From the NCBI RefSeq assembly GCF_958979055.1, contig NC_084897.1, forward strand, positions 23,773,628-23,837,627: a stretch of DNA of 64,000 nt, read 5' to 3'. The stretch is from Alnus glutinosa. Taxonomy: Eukaryota > Streptophyta > Magnoliopsida > Fagales > Betulaceae. A model generated the notes under the pieces. It did no database searches. It saw only the letters and a program-made list of their open reading frames with translations, and was not told the origin of the DNA. The stretch's first letter is position 1; every line of letters starts with the position of its first letter. A program made the translations under genes and the position numbers. Shown piece by piece: positions 33,905-45,781 of this stretch.

Positions 33905-35277
33905 ATCTTTGTGGTTTTTGTTCACGAGTGTTGTTGAGTGTTGTCTGTCAACCAAATGAAGACAAGCACGTGAGTTTTGCAATTTTTTTTTTCAGTTATA
34001 TCCAGACACCCTTTATCTACGCTATAGCCACCAAAGTTATGTAGGCATATCTCTACTCGTTCATTTTATCATAAAGGTAAAAAAAATTGGTGGATGTAAC
34101 TTATAAAAAATGGTCACAATCTCAAAAATGGCAAATTGGGTTCTCTCATTGTAAGGCAATATTATCTGGAGTAAACTATTAAGCTTAGCCATGCGCCAAA
34201 CCCAATAAAATAATTGCATGGATCAGTTTGGATGATTTCTTCCCTCTTTGGTTTAGATCTGTTATCATGATTCTCATGAAGATGTTTTTTTTTTTTTCGA
34301 TGAATAAGGGATCTTTATAAACCCAGAAACTATCAAAACTGTACAAACAAAATTCAATTCTCATGAAAATGTTTGTTGTTTGCGTCGGTTTGAAATTGTG
34401 GCATTATTGTTCTTTCCATTTTAAATGTTTGGAATTTTCATTAGGTACCTAAACGTCATTTCATGTATGCTAAAAGTCCACAATTTCTTGCTATAATTCC
34501 TTCCTTGGGCACCTTTCTATATAAAAAAGAGGAAAACGTGTTCTTGTGCAGATAACCATGCACTATTTTGGAAAGAAGCCGTTCTTTGTGTTCAGGACTT
34601 GGAAGCAGGGAAGCACCGTAGATTGAATTAACCAAAGCTGATGGGGTTCTTGTCTCATCCTTGGGGCCATAAAGCCGAACCAACCTGGGGTTCTTGGGGC
34701 ATCTAGTTCTGCATTCTTCAAAAATTGATTGGTATCTATGGCTGGCTGGCATTTTGCTTAAACATTGATCCTTGATATTGTAAGGATCTCTGGTGTATGG
34801 AGGGGTGGTATGATATACATTATCGAAGTAATTCAGGCCTGTCTAGTTCTAGCATCAAATCTCTCCCATCCCATTTTGTTTGACGTATCCTGTATGAGAT
34901 AGAGGCATACCATTCTGTTGGGGGAAAAAATAAATTATATGTTTGCTAATGTGTTTTGGGAGTGTTTTTTGTTTTGGTTTGAGAAAGTGTTCTATCATCT
35001 TTGTTGTTTTCTTTTTTTGTTCTTTTTTAAATTAAATATGCTTGCAACCGGGGATATCAGTAAGGATTTTGTGGTTTCGTAGTTCGTTGGATTAGCAGTA
35101 AGAACTAATCCAAAGCTAGCTGCTTGAATCTTTGCAGTGCTCACTCTTCACGAAATCAAACTACGCTGCCTATTTGGCGGTGTTACAGGGGCACCTTCTG
35201 CTGCCACTGCAGCTGTCTCCAAGCAGCTTAGCATTCATATATCAAAACCCACATTAAAAACCATGATGTTTGCTTAC

Positions 35278-35330
<53 letters not shown>

Positions 35331-35965
35331 TTTAATAAGAGTTGATACTCATCTCCTGCCTATCTTAGTTTCAAATTCACTATTGGATTCACGTGAGTTC
35401 TAGACTTTTAGTAATCTAATGATGAATTTGTAAATATGATTACAAGGGATGGGTAGGGGGATAGGTGTTTATCATTTTTTATTTGTGCGCTTTTCGCTAA
35501 GATGGTTAGGTGCAATGAAGCAAGTGAAATCCATATAACTATATAAGTGTCCTTCCTCAAAAAACAACTTGGATGAACATCTACAGGATATGCAATAGAG
35601 TGGGAAACGGAATGACACTAAACTCTTTTTTTTTTTTTTTTTTTACCTATTCACATTAATGAAAGAAGCCTGATTGGCTGAGAAAGCAAAAGACAAGTCC
35701 AACCAAAATTGGCAACAATTTTCCTTATTTCAAAGAGAATCTAAGCTCTCAATGGCTAACTTCATTTAGCGTCTACAAAAGCACAGCTTCATCGTATCCG
35801 TTAATTTCTGATCCCACGGTCCACATCGATCTCTCAAATCAACGAGTTTACGGGGTTGGGCCCAGCCCATCTACAGTCAACAAATTCATGACTGACCAAC
35901 GAATTGAGTAATCAAGGGGGGACAAAAAGGGCATATGAAGTAGATTAAGAGCCATTTTAGGAAAT
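33905..35965. other. DUS2 3' UTR and spacer to RMD5
   Basis: Contains a small retroposon (34270-34371), a minus-strand open frame of 98 codons at 34456-34752 with protein-like text (YQSIFEECRTRCPKNPRL) that I do not recognise, a T-run followed by an ATT microsatellite at 35280-35330, and promoter-like sequence for RMD5 after about 35750. The minus-strand frame may be chance. Confidence 0.45.
34270..34371 (-). mobile_element. Short antisense retroposon with 15-bp target duplication
   Basis: ATTCTCATGAAGATG (34270-34284) and ATTCTCATGAAAATG (34357-34371) bracket 72 bases that start with a run of T and contain TCTTTATAAACCCAGAAAC. This is a poly(A)-ended insert in minus orientation. LINE or SINE origin is unknown. 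Confidence 0.55.
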
Positions 35966-38900
35966 TCTCAAACAAATTTCTCTCTCTCTCTCTCTCTCTC
36001 TCTCGCAAGGTTTCTCTCGCTGATACGCTTCGAATTCGATCACCTTGTGCGTATAGGTTTTCTCTACCGCGCTTCTTTGCTTTCTGGTAACCCTAACTCT
36101 CTCTGAATATTCGATTGGATTTGGTGCACAGAGACTCATTTCTTTGAACAATTTCGTTAGTACAGTTCAATCAAATCCTACAATTTCAGTTGCACTCTAT
36201 TGAATTTCACATTTCTATATCTATTTTTGTTTCAAATTTGTTGTCTTATTTTTCTTTCTTTCTTTTTGGACATTTTAGGTTCTTGTTTCCGTTCTATAAA
36301 TTCTTTTCTTTTTTTGGGCTGGTTGAAGATCTTACTGATCTGTTAGTCCAAGCATTTTTGATTGATTAATGGTAAATACACGATTCGGTTACAAGCAATT
36401 GATGAAACTCTTTTTATCAGCTTAGGAATTGAGGTTTTTATGTCCGGACTTTGAGTGAGTGCGTGTAGTATTTGATTTTTGTTGCGAATATAATTCGTGA
36501 ATCTTGACCATTGCATTATAGTTGTTGAAATCTAAAAATATGACTCTGCACTGAATACGCACTGAAAGTCAAGATAGTTAACGGATGTTTCTTGTAATTC
36601 TGAGTAGTTGGAAGTGGACACAAGCTACTGTGTTAATTGATTGCATATGTTTTAGATATCAATTGCTTCTTAATTAAATCTGCATTGCGAATGAGGGAGG
36701 CAACTGTTCTGACATTTGGATAATCTTTAGCATCTTTGAATTTCTGCCATAGGGTTAGATTTCTTGTTATCGGATGATATTTGATTGATGTGTTAGTTTT
36801 TGTTTTGTTTTGTTTTGAACTCCTACTGTGTTCCTACAATTCTATTTTGTGTATACTGCGTTTGCTTATGGGAGCTTTCCGAGAAGCTCTCTTCATTCTT
36901 TTGTGTGAGTCTGTGACTGCGTGACAAAGAAAGAATAAAAGAACAACATATGAGGTTAAGTATTTTCTGCATGTCATATATCTACAATTATCAGGTGGAT
37001 CATTTGATTCAGTTCTCCATGGCTTCCACTTAATATCTATCGAAATGTCTACATTTATGTGCTGAACATGGCCAACAGGTCATACTTAAAAATCATGTTA
37101 CTATACTAAAAGATTTTGTAATATGAGATGTGGTTATACTAGTACAAGGCAGTAGCAGGTAAATAAGTATATTTTTCTTTAGAATTTAATGTGGAATTAT
37201 TTTAGTTCTGAAATTTAGTTAGTGAACTCATTAATTCTTTGCATCCGAGTTATAAGATTGTTGTGACAACCTAAAAAGTTAGTTCCACATCGAGAAGATG
37301 AATTGGCCACATTGAGTGGGTGGATTATAAAAGTGTTCATGGGTGTTAAGTCTCATATTGGTTCCTTACTAGGTAAAAATAGGCTTTATAAGTGATTTTA
37401 GAGAGCTCTAACTGTAAATTGACTAGTCCTTTTGGAGTGATAGCGTAGATGTGACTAGCACGTTCCTTAGGTCGTGTTGGTATCAGAGCAACTTAGTGAC
37501 ATCATGTGGCGTTCAGGCACTACATAACGTGGGCCATGACGAGGATGTCAAAGATTTGAGTGGAGAAGATTGTGACATCCCCCAAAAGTTAGTCCTATAT
37601 TGTGAATTACCCATATGGAGTAGGTGGGTTATAAAGGAGCTCATGGGTCATGAGTGTTAAGTCCTACATTGGCTTCTTACTAGGTGAGATTGGGCTTTAT
37701 AAGTGATTTTAACTAGCTCTAATTGCAACTTGACCTAGTCATTTTGGGGTGAGAGCGTAGATTTTGCTAGCACTTTTTCTAGGTTTTTACAAATGGTATC
37801 GGAGTAACCTACTAACACTATGGTAGGTGAGATTGAGCTTTATAAGTGATTTTAATGAGTTCCAATGACTAGTCGTTTTGGAGTTAAAGGTAGATGTGGC
37901 CAGCTCTTTTCCTTGGTTATTACCATTGTCTCTTAGGAAATATGGTAGACAATTGGTTGAGTTCTAGCTTGCCATGAAGTTGCAGAATGTACCTAAGATA
38001 ATTATTTAGGAGATATTGAGTAAGAAAAGGTGATTTGCTTAGAAAATAATAATAATTAAAAAAATGGCAATAGAAGGATAAATGGATTGAGGCACTCGGC
38101 GTGGCTTGTATGGCTTTTGATCTGGGAGAGGGCATAAGGTTGTAAGTAGGAAAGAAAGGAGTTTTGGAAAATGAGAGAAAAATTTGGGGGGGCATTAAAG
38201 GATTATTACTTGGGCTGTCATTGGGCATTGCAATGAACATGCAAGAACAAGATTTGAGTTGTCACCCATCTAATGTATGGATCGGTAGTTATAAGTAGCA
38301 ATTTGATCGGATGAAGTCATATAATGTGTTTTAACTATATATGGTGGAAGAACTTGGTATTAAATGATGTCATTACTGAGTGTTAGATTCTCGCAAATGA
38401 GCAAGCACTGTTTGATTGTATGTTACTATTTTTATTTAAATAAATTTATTGGTTAATATTGTTGCCTTGATATCCCAAAATACACAATCAGTAGGGAAGG
38501 GGGCCGTACTGCACATTAATTAATTGTTAAGCGTTCTTTAGCAAAGTAGTATCCTCCATTTGAAACCAAAATCACACACCTTCTACTGGTCGGCCTGGTG
38601 GCTGAGTTGCTGCATATTATAAAGCTTTTAATGACTGTTCGTTACTGCAATTTTTTAATTTTAATTAACATTCTAGAACTCATTGAGAACAGTAAGTTTA
38701 CCATATTGTTTTGGGATCTTTAGGGTAACCACCACAGATGCTATTTGTGAGCATTTTGAAATGTGTTGGGGCTTCATATTTTCTAACCCGTGATTCCTTT
38801 CAGAATCTATAGAAGTATACATTTGTTGTTGCAAGTATTTTATCAGTCATTTTCCTTGACTAGGTAGTGGTCATTCTTATGTTTTGTCTTCATGAATTTA

Positions 38901-39072
38901 ACATGATGAGTTCATCTTGTGATGAAAGCCAATATGGCTCATAAGTTTTGTTGTGAAATTCATGTTCCTTTGGTGACGGGTTATTCTTTCAAATAATATA
39001 CACATGAAAGTCCTCATCTCTTTCTTGCAGGTGTTTTGTGGCACAAATTTCTGGTTCGGTGATTTAAAGTAA
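35966..39072 (+). promoter_or_regulatory. RMD5 5' UTR with a 2.9-kb leader intron
   Basis: A TC microsatellite at 35978-36004 lies in the leader. A donor at 36087 (CTTTCTG|GTAACC) and an acceptor at 39030 (TTTCTTGCAG|GTG) bracket an AT-rich intron. ACCCTAA-type telo-box text follows the donor at once. The acceptor is 42 bases before the ATG. The intron holds a TRIM-like element at 37262-37922. The transcription start is inferred, not seen. Confidence 0.55.
37262..37922 (+). mobile_element. TRIM-like LTR retroelement, LTR-internal-LTR plus a third partial LTR
   Basis: First LTR about 37262-37476 (starts TGTGACAACC). A primer-binding site, TGGTATCAGAGC, complementary to the 3' end of initiator Met-tRNA, begins at 37478. 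The internal region is only about 90 bp and ends in purine-rich GAGTGGAGAAGAT. The second LTR, about 37571-37791, starts TGTGACATCCCC. It is followed by a decayed primer site (TGGTATCGGAG) and a partial third LTR to about 37922. The LTRs share GGGCTTTATAAGTGATTTTA. Without coding sequence this fits a TRIM that has become a tandem array by recombination. Confidence 0.75.
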
Positions 39073-40233
39073 ATGGAGCTGAATACCATTAAAGATGCTT
39101 TTGATCGTGTTGCGAAGAAACAAAAGCTGTCCTGTTCAAAAACTCAAGAAGTGATTGACCAGATTATCCAAGAAATTGAAAAGGCATTAGAAAAAATACA
39201 GTCAGCCCGTGACCCTGACTCCCAACTTGATTATAAAAATTCCCTTTCTGATCTTCGAACCATACTGAAGGATATTGCTCCACTCAGTCAGCTGGAAGGC
39301 ACACAAAAGGAGCTGAACATAGCACTCAGCAAGTATGCAAAGCTTCTTGAGAAATCATTCAATCCAGATATAGCTAAGGCTTACCGGAACATTGACTTTG
39401 ACGCACACATAGTGAACCAGATAATTGCCAGCCATTTTTACCGGCAGGGCCTGTTTGACATTGGGGACTGCTTCATAAGTGAGGCAAGGGAACCAGAATC
39501 TGCTGCTGCTTTGAAATCCCCATTTCTGGAGATGTATGAGATAGTTGAAGCTATGAAGAGTCGGAACCTAGGGCCAGCACTGAACTGGGCAGCCAACAAC
39601 TCTGATAAACTTAAACAAAATGGATCAGACCTTGTTCTGAGACTTCACAGCATGCAGTTTCTGGAAATACTTGAAAAGGGAGGCAGAGGTGAAGCTCTTA
39701 AGTATGCCAGAAATCACCTCACTCCTTTTGCTTTCAACAATATGGCTGAATTGCAGAAGCTCATGGCCTGTCTTCTCTGGGCTGGAAGACTTGATAGCTC
39801 CCCATACTCTGCATTACTATTGCCAACTAACTGGGATAAACTAGCTGAGGAGCTAACCAGGCAGTTCTGCAATCTTCTGGGGTACTCTTATGAAAGCCCA
39901 TTGGGTGTGACCATAGCAGCAGGTGTTCAGGGGTTGCCACCTCTTTTGAAGTTTATGAATGTGATGGCAGGGAAGAAGCATGAATGGCAGACTATGAAGC
40001 AGTTGCCTGTACCAGTGGAGTTGGACAGGGATTTTCAATTCCATTCCATATTTGTATGTCCAGTGTCTAAGGAGCAATCAACCGAAGATAACCCACCAAT
40101 GTTGATGTCGTGTGGCCATGTTCTGTGCAAGCAGTCTATCACGAAGATGTCCAAAAACGGCACAAAATCTTTCAAGTGCCCTTATTGCCCATCCGACATC
40201 GAAGCAACTAAGTGTAGGCAACTTTATTTCTGA
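39073..40233 (+). CDS. RMD5: RMD5/GID2-type subunit of the CTLH E3 ubiquitin ligase
   Basis: A 386-residue, intronless CDS. RMD5 provides the catalytic RING half of the GID/CTLH ubiquitin ligase (with MAEA/GID9). In yeast this complex degrades gluconeogenic enzymes including PEPCK; plant targets are less known. An N-terminal coiled-coil region (about 10-90) is followed by a LisH-like helix pair (about 110-140, HIVNQIIASHFYRQGLFDIG), a CTLH/CRA region (about 148-300) and a C-terminal Gid-type RING. The RING shows C329-P-V-S, CGH (347-349), C352 and CPYC (369-372), with one zinc cysteine replaced as in other RMD5 proteins. The ATG follows a splice acceptor in the leader. The neighbour order matches Arabidopsis At4g37880 (from general knowledge). 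Confidence 0.93.
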   Translation: MELNTIKDAFDRVAKKQKLSCSKTQEVIDQIIQEIEKALEKIQSARDPDSQLDYKNSLSDLRTILKDIAPLSQLEGTQKELNIALSKYAKLLEKSFNPDIAKAYRNIDFDAHIVNQIIASHFYRQGLFDIGDCFISEAREPESAAALKSPFLEMYEIVEAMKSRNLGPALNWAANNSDKLKQNGSDLVLRLHSMQFLEILEKGGRGEALKYARNHLTPFAFNNMAELQKLMACLLWAGRLDSSPYSALLLPTNWDKLAEELTRQFCNLLGYSYESPLGVTIAAGVQGLPPLLKFMNVMAGKKHEWQTMKQLPVPVELDRDFQFHSIFVCPVSKEQSTEDNPPMLMSCGHVLCKQSITKMSKNGTKSFKCPYCPSDIEATKCRQLYF

Positions 40234-40798
40234 TGCACCCCAATATGTTCCTTAGGTTGTATTTTACTCTCTTATTCTTCTTCTTCTCTCTCATCTCTGT
40301 GGTGAACTGAATCAAGTTGTATTGTGTAGCGGGGTTGTGGTGATGGTGGCAAAAGCTGACCGGTCTGTTGTGATGTATTCTCTTTTGATGTATTGGTTGT
40401 AAATAGACATTCTTTCTCTGTTGGTAATGAAAATCTAGGTCAATTCTCTCGAAACAAATTATAAGGCAAGATCTGGCTACACCATGAAGGGGACATGCTC
40501 GGATAAAGCCCCAAGCTTGCTCGGAGATGTCAATGTAGTGGGTATAATTGTCTCTGATATGGTGGTAGCCCACTATAGAGCCTTCTGGTTATTTCGATTG
40601 CCTTCAAGTCGTTTTGCAGTCTACGGTTTATTTTTCCTTCAAGATTTCAGGTACGTTTTTATTTTGTTTTATGTATTTTACTTTAATTTTAGGTGGACAG
40701 TATGACCTGACTCAGCAGTCTAGCCCAACCAGTCCATCGAGCATAATGATAATCTATTGACTCTTGGGGGTGAGTTGTTAGTTGCTACTCCTAATTTA
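40234..40798. other. RMD5 3' UTR and spacer
   Basis: T-rich sequence after the stop, with a TTCTTCTTCTTC run near 40277 and AATGAAAAT-type possible poly(A) signal text near 40425. No gene seen. Confidence 0.5.
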
Positions 40799-41113
40799 GG
40801 GCACGTTTGGTACAGAAATGGTTATTCCTTTATAAATAATAATAGGAATTATTGAGAATACAAGAAGTTAGAATGAAATAACTATTCATATTCTTTTGTT
40901 TGGTAGCAACACAGGATGATCTCACTGAAATTGAATAAAAATTCTTAAAAAATCCTATATATATAATTCTTAAGAATTATGGGTGGCCGGCCATCCTATC
41001 AGAACACAAGGGGTCGTGCGACCATCCTCGAGACTCATTGTGATGGGCTCTCGAGAGGCTCTGGAGGTGGCCTGTTTTGTTAGAGTGGCTGGCCACCCAT
41101 ACCAAATGTGCCC
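40799..41113. mobile_element. MITE with GGGCACGTTTGGTA ends
   Basis: A 315-bp element. Left GGGCACGTTTGGTA and right, reverse complemented, GGGCACATTTGGTA. A second inner inverted repeat, GGGTGGCCGGCCA against TGGCTGGCCACCC, lies between about 40981 and 41097. Flanks are TTA and GTA, so a decayed Harbinger 3-bp duplication is possible. Confidence 0.65.
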
Positions 41114-42029
41114 GTAGATTTAATTTTTTGGGCAAGAAAATGAAAAACAAACCACCATAAAGGACAAGAAGAAAAGGTGGTTGTGTGTCGCACTTTTCTA
41201 TTGTCTTCTGGTATCTTCTATGTTAACACTCTAACAAGAAAATAAAGGTATGCTTTTACCCTAGATATGGACGCTTAAGAAAGAGAAGGGAGAGGACCAA
41301 CAACCTTTATCTAGTCCATGTGCCTAGCTAGGATATTGTACTTATACTCCTTTTGAGGTACGTCTGAAATCATGTTTGATGAATTTATCTACTTCTATTT
41401 CTTCAACTTCGCCAAAAAAAAAAGAAAAAAAAGAAGAAAAGGAAAGATCTCCTTTGGAATGCACATTAAAATTGTAGCACATAAAGGTAGGCACTGATGA
41501 ACACCACTAAAAAGGCACCAAAAGTGTTGCGCAATTTAAGGAAAACATCAGCATCTGCAAAAGTTGAGTAAAGAGCACCTCCTTAGCCAAAAGATAAAAG
41601 CAATCCAAATTTCTCTACCCAATCCTTTTACAAAGCTTTAAGTTACTGTCACCCTTTTATCTCTTTCACGCAGATTCAGGCTTAAGAAGGCTCTTATTGC
41701 CTTTTCTCGGTTTTCTCGTTCTTCACAAACTTTTAACTAGAGTCATGCCAACGTGAAAATTATACTTGCATGTGAATTATCCAAACCATGTGATAAGCTA
41801 AGTAGTTAACAGTTTATAGAAAATTGGGCAGAGGTGAAAGGTTGTTCAAATTGAAGCGGCTTAAGATATTGACGATGTGATGAGTTATTTGGTTTAGGAT
41901 ATAGATGTGTAGCTACCCCATGATTTTGTGCGGTTTTTGGATAACTAGATTATGAAAGTTCACAAGAGGATTCGAACATTAACCAACCAGTGGTCCAAAT
42001 TTGAGGTCAAAGACTTAGAGGGACCTTTA
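41114..42029. other. Intergenic DNA, no gene recognised
   Basis: AT-rich sequence with only short random frames and an A-rich tract near 41414. Confidence 0.6.
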
Positions 42030-42323
42030 GGGTGCGTTTGGGTTTGCAATTTAAAAAAGTGCGATTTAAAATAACGATTTCACATGTGCGATTTGAAAAA
42101 AATGATTTTTAAAAACGCAATTAAGCATTTGGTAAAATCGCAGTTTAGCTTTTAAAATTTTGCGTTTTAAAAAAAGCACCTTCTTAACTATGATTTGAAA
42201 AAGCAGATTTTATGCGTTTTCAAATCGTAATTTTTAAAAACTCAGTTCTCAAACGATTTAGGTTCTATGATTTGGTTTAAAATCGCACTTATTGTTTATA
42301 AAATCGCAATCTTAAACGTACCC
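42030..42323. mobile_element. Harbinger-type MITE, copy 2
   Basis: A 294-bp element starting GGGTGCGTTTGGGTTTGCAA and ending AAACGTACCC, flanked by TTA on both sides (42027-42029, 42324-42326). It aligns end to end with the copy at 19011-19325, with small differences. Confidence 0.8.
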
Positions 42324-43479
42324 TTAAATTTGTTGGATTGATATGTAGTATAATGATTCAACCCAAAAATTGTAAGTTTTGAAGATAACGATTGCTGATT
42401 TGAAAGAAAATTCAAATTATTTCAGTGACTTTTACCAATAAAGTTCTACTAGTTAAAGAAGGAAAAGGAAAAGGACGTATTGGATTCGAGTTTGCAATAA
42501 TCCTAACATCAATTCATAAACTTAAATATGGCAATTAATGCTGTTGTAATTTGAATGGCAAGCTAATAGAATACGGTGTAAACAATTCTAAATTACTGGA
42601 TTGGCAAGTGAGGGTGGCGGTAATGGTTCCTTTTATCTTTTTTCTCTCTTTACGAGATCCTTTTCTCCTCCATGTCTTTCCTTTTTCTTTTGTTGGATAT
42701 CGGAGTAACATCATAATGGCTAATTAAAAGAGATGAAACAATCAACATCTCGACCTCTCGAGTATATGTTCTTCAGTGTCAAATGCAAACTGCCTTGGGT
42801 TTCGTGGCATGAGCTTTTAAGAATGTGACGAATTAGCATGGAACAACATCATGTATACTTTTAAAAGCATCGAACATACAATAAAATTATGACAAAAACC
42901 CCACTCCCAAAAACAAAACAAAACAAAACAAAACAAACCAGTAAATATCCACAAGCATTTGGCATCATCCTGTGCCCTAACTCTGCCACTCCCACTTTGG
43001 CATTAACCCCCTAGGACAACTTACAGCTCATATAAACGTACAAAAATGGACCCATTCATCATTTGCAGCTATTTCCAATTTACACATTCTACTATCTATT
43101 AAAAGATGCAATCATTCAAACACATATACATACCTCCCCACTCCCTAGTCCCTACAATTTTTTTTTATTCCCTCAATTTTGAAGATAATATATATTTTTT
43201 TTGGGTGTCCCCCAAAAAAAATAAAGAAAAGGGTAAGAGACAAATAAATTAGAGAGCCTCACAAACCCCAATCAATTAATGTGGGGTTTCCCTTTCACTA
43301 TCCGTCACTTTCCACTGCTGAAAAGGGCCTAGCCGTCCGGTACTCCTTGTCGCTATCATGGGCCTGGGCCCTCTCCAATCATAATTTCCTTTTTTTTTTT
43401 TTCAAAAATTATTTATATTTATATATATATCTTGATAGTTTCTCTGTATTAATACAAAATTTAAAAAGAAAAAAGAAAA
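42324..43479. other. Intergenic DNA including the 3' UTR of the RING/vWA gene
   Basis: AT-rich sequence with an AAAAC repeat near 42912. The right part should be the 3' UTR of the leftward gene. No separate gene seen. Confidence 0.55.
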
Positions 43480-45781
43480 CTAAAATCTGGCATTTTCAAA
43501 GCCGTGCAAATCGCTGACTCTGTTCATTGACTTCCTCATAATGGCCACCTTAGCCAATCTCTCGGCGGCTCTCCAAGCCGATGTTGGCGTAAGCGGCTCA
43601 GGCTTCTCATCCACTCGGTTGAGCTCCAGTCCTCTCTGTCTCTGTGTCTGCAGCTGATGCTGTCTGCGCCGGTTCAGCTCGGCTAGCTCCGCTTCCAAGC
43701 CGCGCAAGTACTCCTCAGCCCACTCGGATTTCGACTGCATCAACAAGGCTCGAGCCGAGGACAGCAAGTGATAAGCCCCGGACAGATTGTTGTGCTCAAT
43801 CATCCGCCGAGACTCGGCCACGGCGCGCGTGGTAACGTGAAGGTTTCTCAGCCGTTGGATATTGGGAGAAGACGATCGGGCAGCCTGCGCCCGCGGTATC
43901 AGGAGTGCCTGTTCTTTGCAATACACGAGCTCTTGAGACGACGTGTCTTTGAAAGAGGGACGTACGGACAACACGTGGTGGGACCCAATGGAAGAAGCTG
44001 GTATTTTCAACTCCACAAGGACTTCCCTCTCTTCCTCGGCGTAGAGATCGCCGAGCCTGGCCGAGCCCGACCCGAGCGCGGCGGGCCGACCCGTCAAGGC
44101 ATACACTCCAGCTATCTCGGCCGGTGCCGAACCGGACGCGAATCCGAGTTTGATCCTCAGATCCTGAACCACTACGCTCAATAAACCGCCCACACACTTG
44201 GCGAACGCGTCTTCATCGTGCCCGTGACCGTACGCGCCGCTCTCACCAAACCCCACCGCGTGAATGGGGATTTCCAAATGGGCGAAGCGCGTTGAGGACA
44301 CCACGGCTGGAGAGGAGCGCTTCTGATTGGTGGAGCTGATGGATCCGCGCTCATCGTTACCGTCGGATAAGAGCATAATGCTGGCCACGGCGTTCCTTTC
44401 CCGTCGATCCTCAAGCACCTTAGCGGCCTTCAGGAGGGCGTCGTTCACACAAGTCCGCTGACCCACACAACCCAGCGCGTCCACAATCTTCCTAGCCGAC
44501 CTCCGACCGTTGGTGGTCATCCTCGTTAACGGCAACAACCGCTTCGAGCTCGCCGAGAAAGCAATAATAGAGAGACGGTCCGTCGCACAGAGCGACGAAA
44601 TCACCAACCTCATGGCACGTCTCATCATCTTCAACTTGGGCACTCCCATGCTCGTACTCACGTCGAGCACCGTCACCAGGTCAATCGGCGCACGACGGGC
44701 CGAGTTTAGCTCCGGAGAAGGCGGGGCCCTTACCTTCAAAACAACAGCGTAGGTCTCATAGCTTTTCCCCACGGCTACCACCGCAGCCTCCGGTAACAAG
44801 CTCACCTTCACGTCCCTGAATAAGTCGTTGACTTTCGGCGAAGATAAAGGAGCAGAATTAACGAAAAACCCCTGGAACTCGACGGCTCCGTTTTCGTCCT
44901 CTTCGTTCTCATCCGATTCTGGTATGGGATTGAACCGAGTACCGGAGGTGGGGGACATCAAAGGCTCATCGTCGTTGTACACTCTCAAGCACTTGGTTTT
45001 GACGTCTCTGGCTTTGAATTCTCTCTTGTTGTTGATGGTATTGGCATTGTCTCTCTCTGCTTGGGTGGCATCTGGGTTGGGGTGGACAGCGAGCAAAGGG
45101 AGTTCCTTCCAGGTTGCGCAGCACACAGGGCAGATCAAGAGCTGGTGCTTTTTGATGTGCGAGGAAATGCAATGGAAGTGGAAGGTGTGGGAGCATTCGG
45201 CGGTGAAAATGGCGGTTCCTTGACCGGTCTTCACGCTCTGTATACAGATTCCGCACCTACTCTGAAAAACAGATAAAGAAAAACGTCACGAAAAGTAAAA
45301 GGAATATTAATTCAGTGATTCAGTTAAGAGGGGTTGATGGGAATGGAATCGGGAACGTACGGAGAAAGAGAAAAAAGATGCTTACTTTGGAGAGACGTAA
45401 GGCTTTGAGGAGTGAGAAGCTAGAGGGAGATTTGGGGGAGATAGGATTATTGGAGAGCTGGAACAATCTGGGGCTGCTGTTTTTCTTTGGGGTGGTTGAG
45501 GTTTTGCATTGGAGTTTCGGGCTATTCGGCAAAGAGGAAGTGGGTGTGGTGGTGGCGGTGGAGGTTCGGCACCGGAGGCTGGGGCTCGAGACCGGCTGAG
45601 ACTGCAAGCGGGGCGTGGATGGGTTGGAGAAAAACCCGAACTTGGAGCTGATTTTTGGGCTCTGAACGACGCTACTATTCTCGCAATGCTGCTGCTGCTG
45701 ATTCTTCTCCGATAACACTTTGTTTGTTTCTCTATCTTTGGGAACGGATGTGCAGAAGGCTCTTCTCCACCCAGTCACCAT
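43480..45781 (-). CDS. EDA40: RING-H2 and vWA domain E3 ligase of the WAV3/EDA40 group, 2 exons
   Basis: Exons 45781-45386 and 45261-43480, one GT-AG intron of 124 bp in phase 0, total 725 residues. The N-terminal 130 residues are Ser/Pro/Thr-rich and probably disordered. The RING-H2 finger runs from C135-G-I-C138 through C155, H157, H160, C163 to C176-P-V-C179. The vWA domain begins at about 324 with a MIDAS motif, D332-V-S-T-S336. A C-terminal helical region follows, rich in Arg and Gln (RRRQHQLQTQRQR). WAV3-group ligases act in root growth and gravitropic responses; EDA40 was named from an embryo-sac phenotype. The specific member is assigned partly from its position beside RMD5 and PCK1, as in Arabidopsis At4g37890. 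Start at the first ATG, with family-like length. Confidence 0.88.

Noticed and set aside
34456..34752. 98-codon minus-strand frame as a gene between DUS2 and RMD5
   Set aside because: No recognised family, no splice or promoter evidence, and it lies in the probable DUS2 3' region. Mentioned only in the spacer entry.
43768..45223. Plus-strand open frames of up to 138 codons across the RING/vWA gene
   Set aside because: They are antisense shadows of a G/C-rich true coding exon; the minus frame has clear RING and vWA motifs.
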